DNA of 64,000 bases from assembly GCF_020595055.1 (NCBI RefSeq), contig NZ_JAJDOO010000003.1, positions 62,001-126,000 on the forward strand, in the 5' to 3' direction. Below, one piece after another: positions 26,161-34,791 of the stretch. The notes below the pieces were generated by a model. The model saw only the letters and a program-made list of their open reading frames with translations, ran no database searches and had not been told where the DNA came from. Position 1 is the first letter of the stretch, and each line of letters starts with the position of its first letter. The stretch comes from Desulfosporosinus shakirovi. GTDB taxonomy: Bacteria > Bacillota > Desulfitobacteriia > Desulfitobacteriales > Desulfitobacteriaceae. The position numbers and the translations under genes were made by a program.

Positions 26161-26220
26161 GGGCCTCCATATGTAGATAATCTATATAACTATAATATAT
26201 AGAACATCTACCTATGTCAA
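26161..26220 (-). promoter_or_regulatory. PadR operon promoter and operator
   Basis: On the minus strand TTGACA (26215-26220) and TATTAT (26192-26197) are 17 bp apart. Around them ATGTAGATA (26170-26178) and its inverse ATCTAC (26206-26212), plus a TATATA-rich inverted repeat, form a likely PadR binding site (ATGT...ACAT type). Confidence 0.7.
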
Positions 26221-26478
26221 TACAAAAAATACAGGAATGGGAAACACTTCCTCCACCGTAACCCCTTGTCGTCCAGAAGGACTGTTGTTAACCCAACGTA
26301 TCTCTTTCCGTTTACTGTGTTTGTAGCACAGTAGATAATACCATTGAACTCTTTCGAAATATAAACCCACACACGCTTTCGTTCTGAAAGTCATGTAGGA
26401 ATAGGAAGTCAGGCCGTTTCGTGACATAAAAAAAAGAGCATAGACTTCGCTAGTCCCGCTCCCTGTGTTAAATACGAA

Positions 26479-26607
26479 TTACTCTTCAATTATCTGGATG
26501 TCGCCAAGAAATGATTGGTCAGAGTATCTCTCGATTGTACCTACTAAACCACTGAAAAATCCTGTCTTCTCACAACCTTTCTTACCCATTATGCTGCTAT
26601 TGCTCAT
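26479..26607 (-). CDS. Small 42-aa protein coupled to the replication-gene remnant
   Basis: The start codon overlaps the stop of the upstream frame (ATGA, 26604-26607). The product begins MSNSSIMGKKGCEKTG, ends GDIQIIEE and has no recognised domain. The coupling suggests it was a real accessory gene of the same mobile-element unit. The region 26221-26478 holds nothing I recognise. Confidence 0.4.
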   Translation of the reverse strand: MSNSSIMGKKGCEKTGFFSGLVGTIERYSDQSFLGDIQIIEE

Positions 26608-27320
26608 AGGATTAAATCCTCATCCGAGTTTTCCAGTTCATCCCACTTAGAGGTAGCAGTCTTAGCTTTCTCTGTAGCTGTAAATACTTCTAATGCTGGT
26701 GTTGCCATCCAACCACACATCGCAGGAATAGTCGGTGCTGGATACATTGGTTTTGACCAGCGTTTTTTGTACTGGGTTATTATAGTATGAATAATGTTCC
26801 TGACCTCTTCGTCTGAGTAAGTCTTCATCAGGTTCTTGATTTGTGTCGTATCTTTTGCCCACTGCACCTTTTAGGCATAGCCGAACTCTTTCTCATACTC
26901 TTCACAGAAAAGCATAATCATGTTCTTTGGAGTAGACCGCACTTCCAGCGTTTCCTCGTCAATAACAGGATTGTCGGTATCAATGGCAAAATTATACCGT
27001 AACTTCTTCCTTGCCCCCGTGCCTGTGACTTTCCGTGTCACCACTGGCAGACCGTCAATCCTAAGTTCAAGCAACCCCTTTACCGCAGTATTCACAGTGT
27101 TCTAGACTACCCCTGTGACCTCTGAGATATATCGCATGGAGGGGAAAGCTACTCCGTCATCATCAATATGGCTGGCAATCGCCAAGAGGACTTTCAATTG
27201 GGCAGGAGTTAGCTTGGCAAGGATACCCTTTTTCTGATCAACTCGGTATCTAGGGAAAGCATTACAATAACATCACCATTGGAGTCGAATTTTTTGTCTA
27301 AGGATAAAAACATTTTAATC
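26604..27320 (-). pseudogene. Mobile-element replication protein (helix-turn-helix/DnaD-like), multiply broken
   Basis: Reading across three breaks gives: an N-terminal MFLSLDKKFDSNGD; a winged-helix region ILAKLTPAQLKVLLAIASHI and GVAFPSMRYISEVTGV with an in-frame stop near 27103; a middle part VVTRKVTGTGARKKLRYNF; and a DnaD-like tail WAKDTTQIKNLMKTYSDEEV. The order fits plasmid or phage replication initiators and helicase loaders. With several lesions it cannot be functional. Confidence 0.6.
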
Positions 27321-27404
27321 ATCAATCCCATCCTCACTTTGTTTTTGTTTTTGTTTTACAGTAATTATGTAGGTGAGGATTTTGTTCTGTGACTTTCCCT
27401 TGTA

Positions 27405-27674
27405 TCAATTTTTGCAACAACTATCAAAAATCGACGGAACTTGTCGTTCCGTGCAGGTTCCTGCAGGTTCCTGGACCCGACGCGGAACGACAAAAAGTGA
27501 CTGCCCGTAAGCATGTTCCGCCGAGTAATAACCCCCGTGTTTTTCAGGAGGGACTTTGATCCGGCATGCAGGGTGCATGCAATGTTTAGGTTTAGGTGCA
27601 GGAATTTCTGTACCTAAATGAATATATTCTTCAGGAGTCAAGTCAGTAAAATAAATGAGCTGCAAGACAATCAC
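27405..27674 (-). pseudogene. Possible transposase-like (DUF6431) N-terminal fragment
   Basis: The frame begins LIYFTDLTPEEYIHLGTEIP and contains HCMHPACRIKVPPEKHG, a zinc-knuckle pattern (C-x4-C...H) resembling the start of DUF6431 IS proteins. The rest does not continue the family, so only a fragment seems to remain. The assignment is tentative. From 27675 to 27850 I see no gene. Confidence 0.3.
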
Positions 27675-27850
27675 TCTCCTTGCAACTCATTGTGTCCAAT
27701 TTATCTTTACTAAAATAATGTACAAATGTTTCTTATATTAAAATGGTATGAATATCAATCTCAGATTCTTTAATCTGAAAATAGGCAAGCTTATCTTACT
27801 ACTTTAAATTGAAAACCTACACTATCCCGCTATTAAGTCCTTGCTGCCGC

Positions 27851-28186
27851 TTATTTCATCATTCTGTGCATGGTTTTGACCAGCTCATCGATGACTTGCT
27901 CGTTGCCCTCCTGAAGTTGCTCAAGCACACAGGATTTCATGTGTTTTTCCCGAAGAAGCTTGGAGACTCCGTTAAGAGCAGCTTGAGCCGAAGCAATCTG
28001 GTTTAATACATCGTCACAGTAGGCATGATTTTCAATCATTCCTTTGATACCCCGAATCTGGCCTTCGATGCGATTCATCCGGTTGGCCAATTCACGAATG
28101 GTCTTTTCATTATGATGGCTTAGTCTTTCACTTTTCTGAGAATTTGAGTCATGACAAGCTGGACAGTGTTCCATTTTTTTGTCCAT
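27851..28186 (-). CDS. CsoR-family metal-sensing transcriptional repressor
   Basis: A 111-residue all-helical protein of the CsoR/RcnR/FrmR family. The Cu(I) ligand set is present with the CsoR spacing: C57, H82 and C86 (YCDDVL...KHMKSC), and the RIEGQIRGIKGMIE helix is typical. An N-terminal extension carries an extra CPAC motif and histidines. No copper exporter gene is adjacent, so the regulated gene may lie elsewhere. It probably represses itself through the site at 28211-28222. Confidence 0.9.
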   Translation of the reverse strand: MDKKMEHCPACHDSNSQKSERLSHHNEKTIRELANRMNRIEGQIRGIKGMIENHAYCDDVLNQIASAQAALNGVSKLLREKHMKSCVLEQLQEGNEQVIDELVKTMHRMMK

Positions 28187-28205
28187 AAGTGTCCACCTCC
28201 TGAAA

Positions 28206-28233
28206 TTAGTATACCCCCCTATCTATTTGTCAA
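28206..28233 (-). promoter_or_regulatory. csoR promoter with G-tract operator
   Basis: On the minus strand TTGACA (28228-28233) and TACTAA (28206-28211) are separated by 16 bp that contain ATAGGGGGGTAT (28211-28222). The centred G6 tract between AT half-sites is the known CsoR/RcnR operator form. AGGAGGTG follows before the ATG. Confidence 0.75.
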
Positions 28234-28253
28234 ATATAATTTAATAAATAAAA

Positions 28254-28304
28254 TGCTCCTCCAACCCAGTCCGGTTAGTAAAACCCACTGCAGTCAGAGG
28301 AGCA
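28254..28304. terminator. Hairpin between divergent units
   Basis: TGCTCCTC (28254-28261) and GAGGAGCA (28297-28304) close a 35-nt loop. It lies downstream of nothing obvious on the plus strand and just upstream of the csoR promoter. Confidence 0.4.
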
Positions 28305-28363
28305 CATCTCTATCAGTTAGCAAATTAAATCAAGCGAAGGGGCTTCCCAGGTGTTGCAGAGTC

Positions 28364-28738
28364 CTAGCTCCTGGAAATAAAAATAACGCCGGCAATAACC
28401 AACACCGTTCCCAGCACCCGGTAAAAGGAAATATTCTCTTTAAAGACCATAACCGAAAACGCCATGATAAAAATATAGCCCAGGCTAACAAAAGGGTACG
28501 CATAGCTTAATTCCGTCTTAGTCAACACTTTAATCCATAATATGAAGCTTACCCCGTAGAAAAACAGCCCCGACATCACCGGGAAGTTTTGCATAATTGC
28601 ACCGAGGCTTCTCAGTAAATGCTCAGGAGCAAAATCCAGTTCAAGATTTTTTGCTCCGATTTTTACGAGGATCTGGCCAAATGCTCCCAGAATCACCGAG
28701 ATGATAATTTGCCCTAACATCTTATTCCCCCATCTCAT
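28364..28738 (-). CDS. Four-helix EamA/ArnE-like membrane protein
   Basis: A 124-residue protein with four hydrophobic helices (LGQIIISVILGAFGQILVKI, SGLFFYGVSFILWIKVL, YAYPFVSLGYIFIMAFSVMV, VLGTVLVIAGVIFIS). Size and the ELSYAYPFVSLGY motif match the ArnE/EamA half-transporter type that flips lipid-linked sugars. It overlaps the glycosyltransferase gene by 17 bases, so the two are coupled. A flippase role for the lipid sugar made by this operon is the natural inference. Confidence 0.75.
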   Translation of the reverse strand: MRWGNKMLGQIIISVILGAFGQILVKIGAKNLELDFAPEHLLRSLGAIMQNFPVMSGLFFYGVSFILWIKVLTKTELSYAYPFVSLGYIFIMAFSVMVFKENISFYRVLGTVLVIAGVIFISRS

Positions 28739-29984
28739 CTTGCCATTGATACACCCGCCAAAGGGCGAAATAGATTAACATCATCACCGTTGGGAAAGCG
28801 TAACGACTCTGCCCCTCTGTGATAAAATAGATGCCGGCAAACATCAAGAATGTTATCAAGAGGGTAAGTTTCTCTTTATTGATTCTTCTTGGCCCCTCTC
28901 CACCCCAGCGGAAAAAGCCTCTCAGAACCCGCCAGGAATAACTTAGTATGCCGATGCAGCCCAGCCAGAAGACGGGGGCCCGCACCAGCTCGGAGGTCAG
29001 GAATAAGAAAAACAATAGCCAATTACTCCCTGGAGCAGTAAGGAACACTTGAATACCTGGCACCGTGAGCGCCGTCCCTCGCAAGGCATAATTAATATCT
29101 CCGAAGAACAGAAAGGTGCGGGCAAGCCGCTTTATTCCCAAGCCGACAAATTCAACAGGATGGCCTGCGATCCACTCTTTGGCTGCCGCGCTAAGCATCT
29201 TATTCTTTTCAAGGGCATTGGCCTCCTGATAGGCCGATGTCTTAACCAGAGAATCAGCAACGTCCTCGGCAGGCATCCAGCCTCCCACTTTATTCTGAGA
29301 GTTGTTGTTGATGTAGAGAACAATTCCGCTGTTGTTGGAAATATAGCAAGACTCCCCAAATATCTTAGAATTTCGGTAGAGCCAGGGGGATAGCACGACA
29401 AGAGCAACGAGAAGCACGATTCCAGACCGCTTAAGGCTCTGCCAGAAATTCCTCTCGCTTAAAACTTCGACCAGGAAGACGGCCAGAACGAAGGCCAGAA
29501 AAAAGGGCTTCACCATGGCATTGAGTCCCGTCAACAGGCCAATCCCAACATACTTCCAACGAAGATTGGAAAAGTAGAGCAATAATACCGAGAGCAGCCC
29601 TGTGGTAAAAAGAATTTCCGAAGCCACTAAGCTATTGTAGTAAACATTCATCGGGAATAAAACAAAGAGCAAAAGGAAGGTATTCCGCAGCCTCCCCGGG
29701 ATGGAGATCTTTTTAAGCAGAAAATAGACAAGGATATTATTTGCTGTGCTCAGGGCAATATTTAAACATTTGGCAACCCAGAGCGAACTCCCGAACAGCT
29801 TATAAAAGAATCCCAGGAAAATAGGGTAACCGACAGATGTATAGGTATCGCCCCATGGGCCGCCAGCGGCAATTTGGGTTGCTAAGTGGTGATAATATGA
29901 GAAATCCGAAAAAGGCACTGTGGGTACCAGCATGACCCACAGTACATCAGCCAGCAAACCAATGAGCAGAATCCAGAACATCAC
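28722..29984 (-). CDS. GT39/ArnT-type membrane glycosyltransferase
   Basis: A 420-residue protein with about ten hydrophobic segments. The first loop has the acidic/aromatic pattern PFSDFSYYHHLATQIAAGGP followed by GDTYTSVGYPIFL, as in dolichyl-phosphate-mannose mannosyltransferase family enzymes. These use polyprenyl-phosphate sugars as donors on the outer membrane face. The C-terminal helices end TEGQSRYAFPTVMMLIYF. ATGA overlap with the upstream prenyltransferase and a 17-base overlap with the flippase-like gene make a three-gene operon. Confidence 0.8.
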   Translation of the reverse strand: MMFWILLIGLLADVLWVMLVPTVPFSDFSYYHHLATQIAAGGPWGDTYTSVGYPIFLGFFYKLFGSSLWVAKCLNIALSTANNILVYFLLKKISIPGRLRNTFLLLFVLFPMNVYYNSLVASEILFTTGLLSVLLLYFSNLRWKYVGIGLLTGLNAMVKPFFLAFVLAVFLVEVLSERNFWQSLKRSGIVLLVALVVLSPWLYRNSKIFGESCYISNNSGIVLYINNNSQNKVGGWMPAEDVADSLVKTSAYQEANALEKNKMLSAAAKEWIAGHPVEFVGLGIKRLARTFLFFGDINYALRGTALTVPGIQVFLTAPGSNWLLFFLFLTSELVRAPVFWLGCIGILSYSWRVLRGFFRWGGEGPRRINKEKLTLLITFLMFAGIYFITEGQSRYAFPTVMMLIYFALWRVYQWQDEMGE

Positions 29985-30961
29985 AACACCCCTAATACTA
30001 AATCATGAAGCTTAAGAGTCCACAAAACATAGAGAACCCAAAGCATAACGACCGCGATGAGATGCCTGTCTTTAGTGACAAGTTTGGATGGATCTCCCGC
30101 CTCACCTTTATGAATAAGATAAAGATAGCGGAAAATACCATAGATTACAAAGGGCACTGAATAAATGATATTGGTGGTATGATGAAGAGCCACCGTTGCC
30201 GAATCGAGAGTATATAGACTGTAGGTAAAGATAACCCCTCCAGCCGTAATCCCCAGCAATTGATTCAGCAACCCGGGGCTGTATCGTTCTAAAACAGGCC
30301 GATGCAATCCGGCATCCACGCTTAATTCGTTCAACTCAGAACACCGCTTTCCGAAGCCCATAAAAAGAGCTACCATAAAGCCACATAATAAGAGCCACTC
30401 TGAAGGGGGAATTCCCACTCCCCAGGTTCCCATGAGAATCCTCATCATAAAGCCCAGGGCAATAATAAATACATCGATGAGAACAATCCGCTTAAGCCCC
30501 TTTGTATAAGCCAAATTCTGGGCAACATACAAAACAAGAATTCCGGCAGCAATTTTTGACACATGCCAGCCCAAGAGAAGTCCCCCCAGCAGAAACAGTA
30601 CGAAAATCAAGCCTGCCGCAGAAAGGGTCACCCGATTTGAAGCAAGGGGACGCTTACGTTTAATCGGATGATTCCGATCATAATCTCGATCGACAAAATC
30701 ATTCATCACATAGACGGCGCTGGAAACAAGACAAAAGGCCACCGCAGCAATGATGACCTTTAGAATCAGGTGTTGGTTAAGGTTTTGAGTAAAAAGCAGA
30801 CCGATGAAGACAAAGGAATTCTTAACCCATTGCCGTGGACGGACTAATTGAGCAATTGCCTGCATAGTATTCTTCTTTTGCGGGTCGAAATCAGGTTTTT
30901 TATCCTTTAAAGTTTCCAACCGGGCAATCAATGACATACACACCCTATCTATTAATCTCAA
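29981..30961 (-). CDS. UbiA-family polyprenyl-phosphate phosphoribosyltransferase (DPPR synthase-like)
   Basis: A 326-residue membrane prenyltransferase-fold protein. The motif VMNDFVDRDYDRNHPIKRKR and start region RPRQWVKN(S)FVF match decaprenyl-phosphate phosphoribosyltransferase (Rv3806c group) rather than quinone enzymes. Those enzymes join polyprenyl phosphate and PRPP to make a lipid-linked ribose 5-phosphate. A second acidic motif near DAGLHRPVLERYSP is less clear. It is the first gene of the trio with a GT39 and a flippase-like protein. Confidence 0.8.
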   Translation of the reverse strand: MRLIDRVCMSLIARLETLKDKKPDFDPQKKNTMQAIAQLVRPRQWVKNSFVFIGLLFTQNLNQHLILKVIIAAVAFCLVSSAVYVMNDFVDRDYDRNHPIKRKRPLASNRVTLSAAGLIFVLFLLGGLLLGWHVSKIAAGILVLYVAQNLAYTKGLKRIVLIDVFIIALGFMMRILMGTWGVGIPPSEWLLLCGFMVALFMGFGKRCSELNELSVDAGLHRPVLERYSPGLLNQLLGITAGGVIFTYSLYTLDSATVALHHTTNIIYSVPFVIYGIFRYLYLIHKGEAGDPSKLVTKDRHLIAVVMLWVLYVLWTLKLHDLVLGVL

Positions 30962-31037
30962 ACAATAATTGTAGATAGTCGTTGCTATTCAGATTAGATA
31001 TTCGACCAATCCTTCTCACTTCCTCTATTTCTTAATA

Positions 31038-31193
31038 ATGTTCCAGAAATTGTTTTTTGCGTTTTACAACCCCAAGCTTGTCTTATATGATTATCTGGAG
31101 AGCAAATTAGAGCGGGATGCCCAGTTGATAAGGAGGGTTGATAAGTTGGATAACGGCCAATTTCAGGAGCTGAGCCATTTCCCCGGTCTCTAA
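31038..31193 (+). CDS. Short frame, probably a gene remnant
   Basis: A 51-residue plus-strand frame reads FFAFYNPKLVLYDYLESKLE and ends HFPGL. Codon pattern and amphipathic content look protein-like, but there is no ribosome site, so it is probably the tail of a lost gene. It ends four bases from the end of the convergent sulfotransferase pseudogene. Confidence 0.3.
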   Translation: MFQKLFFAFYNPKLVLYDYLESKLERDAQLIRRVDKLDNGQFQELSHFPGL

Positions 31194-31196
31194 GAT

Positions 31197-32092
31197 GGCT
31201 TAAAGAGAACCCGATCCTCTTCTTCTGTGATGGATGCCTCATAATGATCCGGCACTTTTTCACCTGTCTCCACAGCCTTGATCTTCATCTTTGTTTCCTG
31301 GGTCTCAACTAAATTGCCCAGTATTTTTCTTCGCTCTGAAGTGGCCGTTATCAAAGAGCATGATATCCCCATCAGGTAAAACGACGCAAGCATGCTGCTC
31401 ATACTGCCAGTCAAATTCCCCTTCCCCAACCGGGGTAAAGAAATATTTGTCCACCATGTCCTGGGGCCATCCTTCAGGATCCCCAATGATCCAGTTTAAC
31501 TCACCTGTATCATAATCAAGGTTGATCACCACATCCTGGTGACGACCGGAGAAGCTTAAGCTGTGTGTCTTCTTATCATACCAAACGGCGTTATTATGAA
31601 ACCAGTCGTGGGCATCCTGGCTTCCGGAACCGGCTACATCCTGGGGCAGGACCTTTTTATAATCCTATGACTTGAGAATTACTCCCGTTTTGGCATCCAG
31701 GAGCACGCACATATCTTCAACCGTACCTGAGTAGAAATCAAACGTAAGCACCAGAATATTGCCATCTTCCATGACAAATTGATCATGGTGGTATCCGCCG
31801 GATAGACGGTATTCTTTGAATATCTTCCCACTAAAGGCCATTTCATAAAGACCTGTGGTGAAATAAGGTAATTTGACCAAACGCTCCGTACCCATGAGAA
31901 TATGTCCATTGGGCAACGCTTGAGATCAAAGGCAAAGTTCCTTGTGGCATACCAGCGAACTTCTCCGGCATAGTCATAGCCTACAGGCATAGCCTTCATC
32001 GCCGCGTCAGAAACATCAGATTGCTGCCCATGTATTCAGGGGTGGTCTTAATCGAGATGGCCACCGGGACATCGGGATGAAGAGGCTCGGTC
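31197..32092 (-). pseudogene. Aryl-sulfate sulfotransferase (ASST) pseudogene
   Basis: Pieces in three frames join into an ASST-like propeller: DYAGEVRWYATRNFAFDLK; then LPNGHILMGTERLVKLPYF and YHHDQFVMEDGNILVLTFDF; a stop at about 31667; DVVINLDYDTGELNWIIGDP and YEQHACVVLPDGDIMLFDNG; and a last frame ending EEDRVLFKPS. At least two frameshifts (near 31918 and 31310) and one nonsense codon are present. ASST enzymes move sulfate between phenols outside the cell. This copy is dead. Confidence 0.75.
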
Positions 32093-32416
32093 TTAAGGGT
32101 TACTGAAATTCAATACTTCTTTGCCTTGATAGCGAATGATGCAAAAAAAGATAATCCAGACAATAGTCACGCCCAAAGGCCCTAAAGTTGCCAAAAGGTT
32201 TACCACCGGATTGCTTTTATCCAGGAAGCTCGGTATCAGCAGCATGATGAGATACAACGGTATCATAATCAGCATAATCTTCTGGGGCCAAACCATCGGG
32301 GGCAGCGGCTGTTCTCTGGCCAGCTGATCAGCATCGACACCCTTAAGCTTGTTGACATCCGGACGCAGGATAGATTTCAAATTGGATATTGGATAAGAAT
32401 TTTCTTTTTCACACAT
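32093..32416 (-). CDS. Small membrane protein upstream of the ASST remnant
   Basis: A 107-residue protein with two membrane helices (IMLIMIPLYLIMLLIPSFL and ATLGPLGVTIVWIIFFCII) and a charged N-terminal tail (DADQLAREQPLPPMVWPQK). It lies directly before the sulfotransferase pseudogene and may have been its membrane anchor or the true N-terminal part of the same protein. The frame itself is intact. Function unknown. Confidence 0.55.
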   Translation of the reverse strand: MCEKENSYPISNLKSILRPDVNKLKGVDADQLAREQPLPPMVWPQKIMLIMIPLYLIMLLIPSFLDKSNPVVNLLATLGPLGVTIVWIIFFCIIRYQGKEVLNFSNP

Positions 32417-32674
32417 ATACGCTTTAATCTATTTGATGGTCTATATCAAGGTATTTTTGAGGAAAATTGAGCTGTTGGTATATAATGAGAGGATTTCATA
32501 CGGCAAAAAGAGTCCGAGAGCATTTATAAACAGGCAGTGATTCAGACGGTAATTAAATTTGCGCATGGCAAACAGAGCGGGAAGCAACAAATACAAATTC
32601 CTCCATATCAAATATCCCAGTTCTCATAGGGTGACTGCTGTGAAAAATCATCTTCATAAGGCTTCTGCATGCTG
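32417..32674. other. Gene-free stretch
   Basis: I see no gene here. A weak plus-strand promoter-like pair (TTGAGG and TATATAAT near 32458-32487) points into the IS91-type fragment from behind. Minus-strand bases 32615-32675 may be the frameshifted last codons of that transposase (SMQKPYEDDFSQQSPYENWD). Confidence 0.4.
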
Positions 32675-33256
32675 TCATCCACCATACTCGAGGTCTGATA
32701 CTTGGTTAACAGCTTCCCACCACTCAAAGCTTCTGTGCGGTTGAACTTGAAGCATAATGCTGCCAGGTGGAGGGTCATGGTTGTCCGGCAGCCAGAGATT
32801 AAGATGAATCAATATCTTTTTTATGGCAGCTTCATCCTCAATAAACGATATTATCCTCATTTCGCCGTTGCACTTCGGACATAATAGAGGATTAACATGG
32901 TAGATTTTCTGAATAAGCCGTGCCCAGTTTTTACGGAATTTCTTCCTTCCAATATTGGAATCAACTATTACTTGAACAGAATCAGGATTATTGCCGTCTT
33001 GCTTCTCCTGTTCTTCCTTCTTCCGCATACCCCGCGATTTGTTGGAGTAAAAGCCATAGTACCTGACCATCTGTTCACCCCTGCCGGGAATGTGGGTTAC
33101 AAGCCTGGCCAGAAAATCGAGAGCTGTGAAGGTTTCGCTTAACTTGCTGGTCTTGCCTTCATAGATAACCCTGGCTTTTCGGTCGGCGGAATCATGTTCC
33201 GGGATGTATATCATCCTTTCCTGGAAAAAGGGTGCCCGTACGATATATTGCGAAAG
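32675..33256 (-). mobile_element. IS91-family (Y2/HUH) transposase, 3' fragment
   Basis: The frame is open from about 33256 (QYIVRAPFFQERMIYI) and contains ARLVTHIPGRGEQMVRYYGF, WARLIQKIYHVNPLLCPKC and FEWWEAVNQVSDLEYGG. This is the C-terminal third of IS91/IS801-type transposases, including the CPKC zinc region. The N-terminal part with the catalytic HUH and tyrosines is missing. The left edge joins unrelated sequence, so this is a truncated, immobile element. A further stretch (33257-33387) reads IRINSIEKTGEAIRIDLDNI in one frame but is unassigned. Confidence 0.75.
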
Positions 33257-33387
33257 CTTTATGCAACGCTAATGATATTATCTAAATCGATACGTATTGC
33301 CTCTCCGGTTTTTTCAATTGAATTGATACGAATATCTACATCATATGATTTAATTTTTACTCCAATTCACACCAATTCACGAGCAAT

Positions 33388-33670
33388 TTAGATGCAATTT
33401 GTCATATTCCAGCTGCTGCCGGAGGATTTTTGCAATTCAGCAGTTACCACCGTTGAGTAGGAGTCAAAATAGCCGGCGGCAGCTCCTACACAGGTGGCCA
33501 GGCCCGATGAGCTTATAGCTAATCCCGGATTTAAATAGGAAATGTACGTAAATTGAGGAGAAATAATTCCTTGTGGATTGACGTTTGCTGCCTCATTATC
33601 CGCGTAAACCGGAACTGCTGAGACAAGGGTCATAAGGAGCACAAGAAATCATACAGAAAAATTGTTTCAT
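33388..33670 (-). pseudogene. Small secreted protein gene with frameshift in the signal peptide
   Basis: The ATG at 33670 (MKQFFCMIS) follows AAGGGAGG. A one-base change then shifts into LVLLMTLVSAVPVYA and the mature part GIISPQFTYISYLNPGLAIS, SGLATCVGAAAGYFDSYSTV. The pattern resembles DUF6147-like secreted proteins, whose C-terminal half is missing here after SGSSWNMTNC. It is therefore both frameshifted and truncated. Confidence 0.55.
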
Positions 33671-33675
33671 AAACT

Positions 33676-33727
33676 AAAAACCTCCCTTAATGTCTTTCAT
33701 TATATAAAGACAAGCAAGGAGGTTTTT
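33676..33727. terminator. Hairpin: terminator of 33748 gene and cover over the next ribosome site
   Basis: AAAAACCTCC (33676-33685) and GGAGGTTTTT (33718-33727), with an inner GTCTTT/AAAGAC stem, form a strong structure. On the minus strand it ends the DUF4367 transcript, and its second arm is the Shine-Dalgarno of the next gene. Confidence 0.7.
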
Positions 33728-33747
33728 TGCAACACATTTTTTAAATT

Positions 33748-34512
33748 TTAATTTATATATTTTACTCCTTCAGAGATTTTCATTGCCACATCCTGGTTTA
33801 TCTGAGCCCGAATCATAAATATACGGCTATTCATTTCCCATATGATTGTCACCACTGAGTTCTTTTCCACCAGTGTTCCCTCATGACCGTTTATATCGAC
33901 GGTTTTAGTGACTGAAGCATTCTCCGTATCCAGCGCAGGCCTGTTGCCCTCAGTTAACTCCGTATAAGTAATAAACTCTCCCCGTTCGTTCTTAAATTGG
34001 ATTTCGTTATAAATTTTACTTCTGGATATATCAGTGGCTTTATAGCCATCCGGTATATAAGTCGGAACATAGTCTTTGGTCCAGTTTACGACCGGATTTT
34101 CTCCGTTCAAACTATTCTCGTTCTCTTTTAGTTCAAAAGACGTATATTGCTGCTGGATATCCTTTAAGTAATTGAGTACCTTTACTCTCAAGGCCTGCAC
34201 ACTCGTAACTGTGGTAAACATAATGACAAGCATGATCAGTATTGCTACTGCCGCTTTGTTTAAAATCTTCAACATCTGTTGTCTTGTAGCATAAGTTTGT
34301 GACTTTTTTAACCGAGTATCCAGTTGCCGGCTAAATTTTTGAATTGCCTCTTTTGAAGGAGCAAATTCGGGATCATTTTTGAGTTTTTCCTTTTCCTCCA
34401 GGAAAAGCTTCCCTTCCCTTTCGGCAGCATCGTGCATAACCAGCTTAAACAAACTGTCCTCATATTCTTCAAAAAGTTTTTTTCGAATTTGATCCGGACG
34501 GTTATTTGGCAT
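33748..34512 (-). CDS. DUF4367-type membrane protein (anti-sigma-like)
   Basis: About 254 residues from the ATG at 34512 (MPNNRPDQIRKKLFEEYEDS), which has a weak AAGGAT site; the frame is open to 34533. A cytoplasmic helical part is followed by one membrane helix (AAVAILIMLVIMFTTVTSV) and an extracellular DUF4367-like domain (YVPTYIPDGYKATDI, IWEMNSRIFMIRAQINQDVA). Such proteins usually pair with an ECF sigma factor, but none is next to it here. It is ended by the hairpin at 33676. Confidence 0.75.
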   Translation of the reverse strand: MPNNRPDQIRKKLFEEYEDSLFKLVMHDAAEREGKLFLEEKEKLKNDPEFAPSKEAIQKFSRQLDTRLKKSQTYATRQQMLKILNKAAVAILIMLVIMFTTVTSVQALRVKVLNYLKDIQQQYTSFELKENENSLNGENPVVNWTKDYVPTYIPDGYKATDISRSKIYNEIQFKNERGEFITYTELTEGNRPALDTENASVTKTVDINGHEGTLVEKNSVVTIIWEMNSRIFMIRAQINQDVAMKISEGVKYIN

Positions 34513-34665
34513 AATTATCCATATCCTTGCCAATCATTTTTTTAGCGTTTTTACGGGCTATGCTTCTCGCGATATCAATAGCCTCAGACTGTCTATCTGT
34601 CTTTATTGTTGCTTTTGTATTTCCAGCACCCTTAACTTGCCAACCACCATCCGAAAGTCGCGAGG
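34502..34665 (-). pseudogene. DUF2188-like small protein fragment
   Basis: The frame DGGWQVKGAGNTKATIKTDR, EAIDIARSIARKNAKK matches the core of DUF2188. The normal end (HGRDGKI type) is replaced by KMIGKDMDNYAK, and no start with a ribosome site is visible. It overlaps the next gene's start by 11 bases. Confidence 0.5.
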
Positions 34666-34677
34666 GATATGCTTTTA

Positions 34678-34709
34678 AGGGAGTAAGATCACACTTAATC
34701 TTACTCCCT
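34678..34709. terminator. Strong hairpin
   Basis: AGGGAGTAAGAT (34678-34689) pairs with ATCTTACTCCCT (34698-34709), a perfect 12-bp stem. It probably ends the XRE gene transcript on the minus strand. Confidence 0.75.
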
Positions 34710-34791
34710 TGTAAGAGCTTCGTAACGGTCAGATGATGAGTTCAATAATACTACAAACAATAATAGCAAATTAAAGCGTAAAACTAAATGA

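Noticed and set aside
26212-26427. 71-codon minus-strand frame upstream of padR
   Set aside because: It overlaps the PadR promoter, has no ribosome site and an implausible composition.
32675-33256. Active IS91-type element
   Set aside because: Only the C-terminal third is present; the catalytic domain and element ends are missing.
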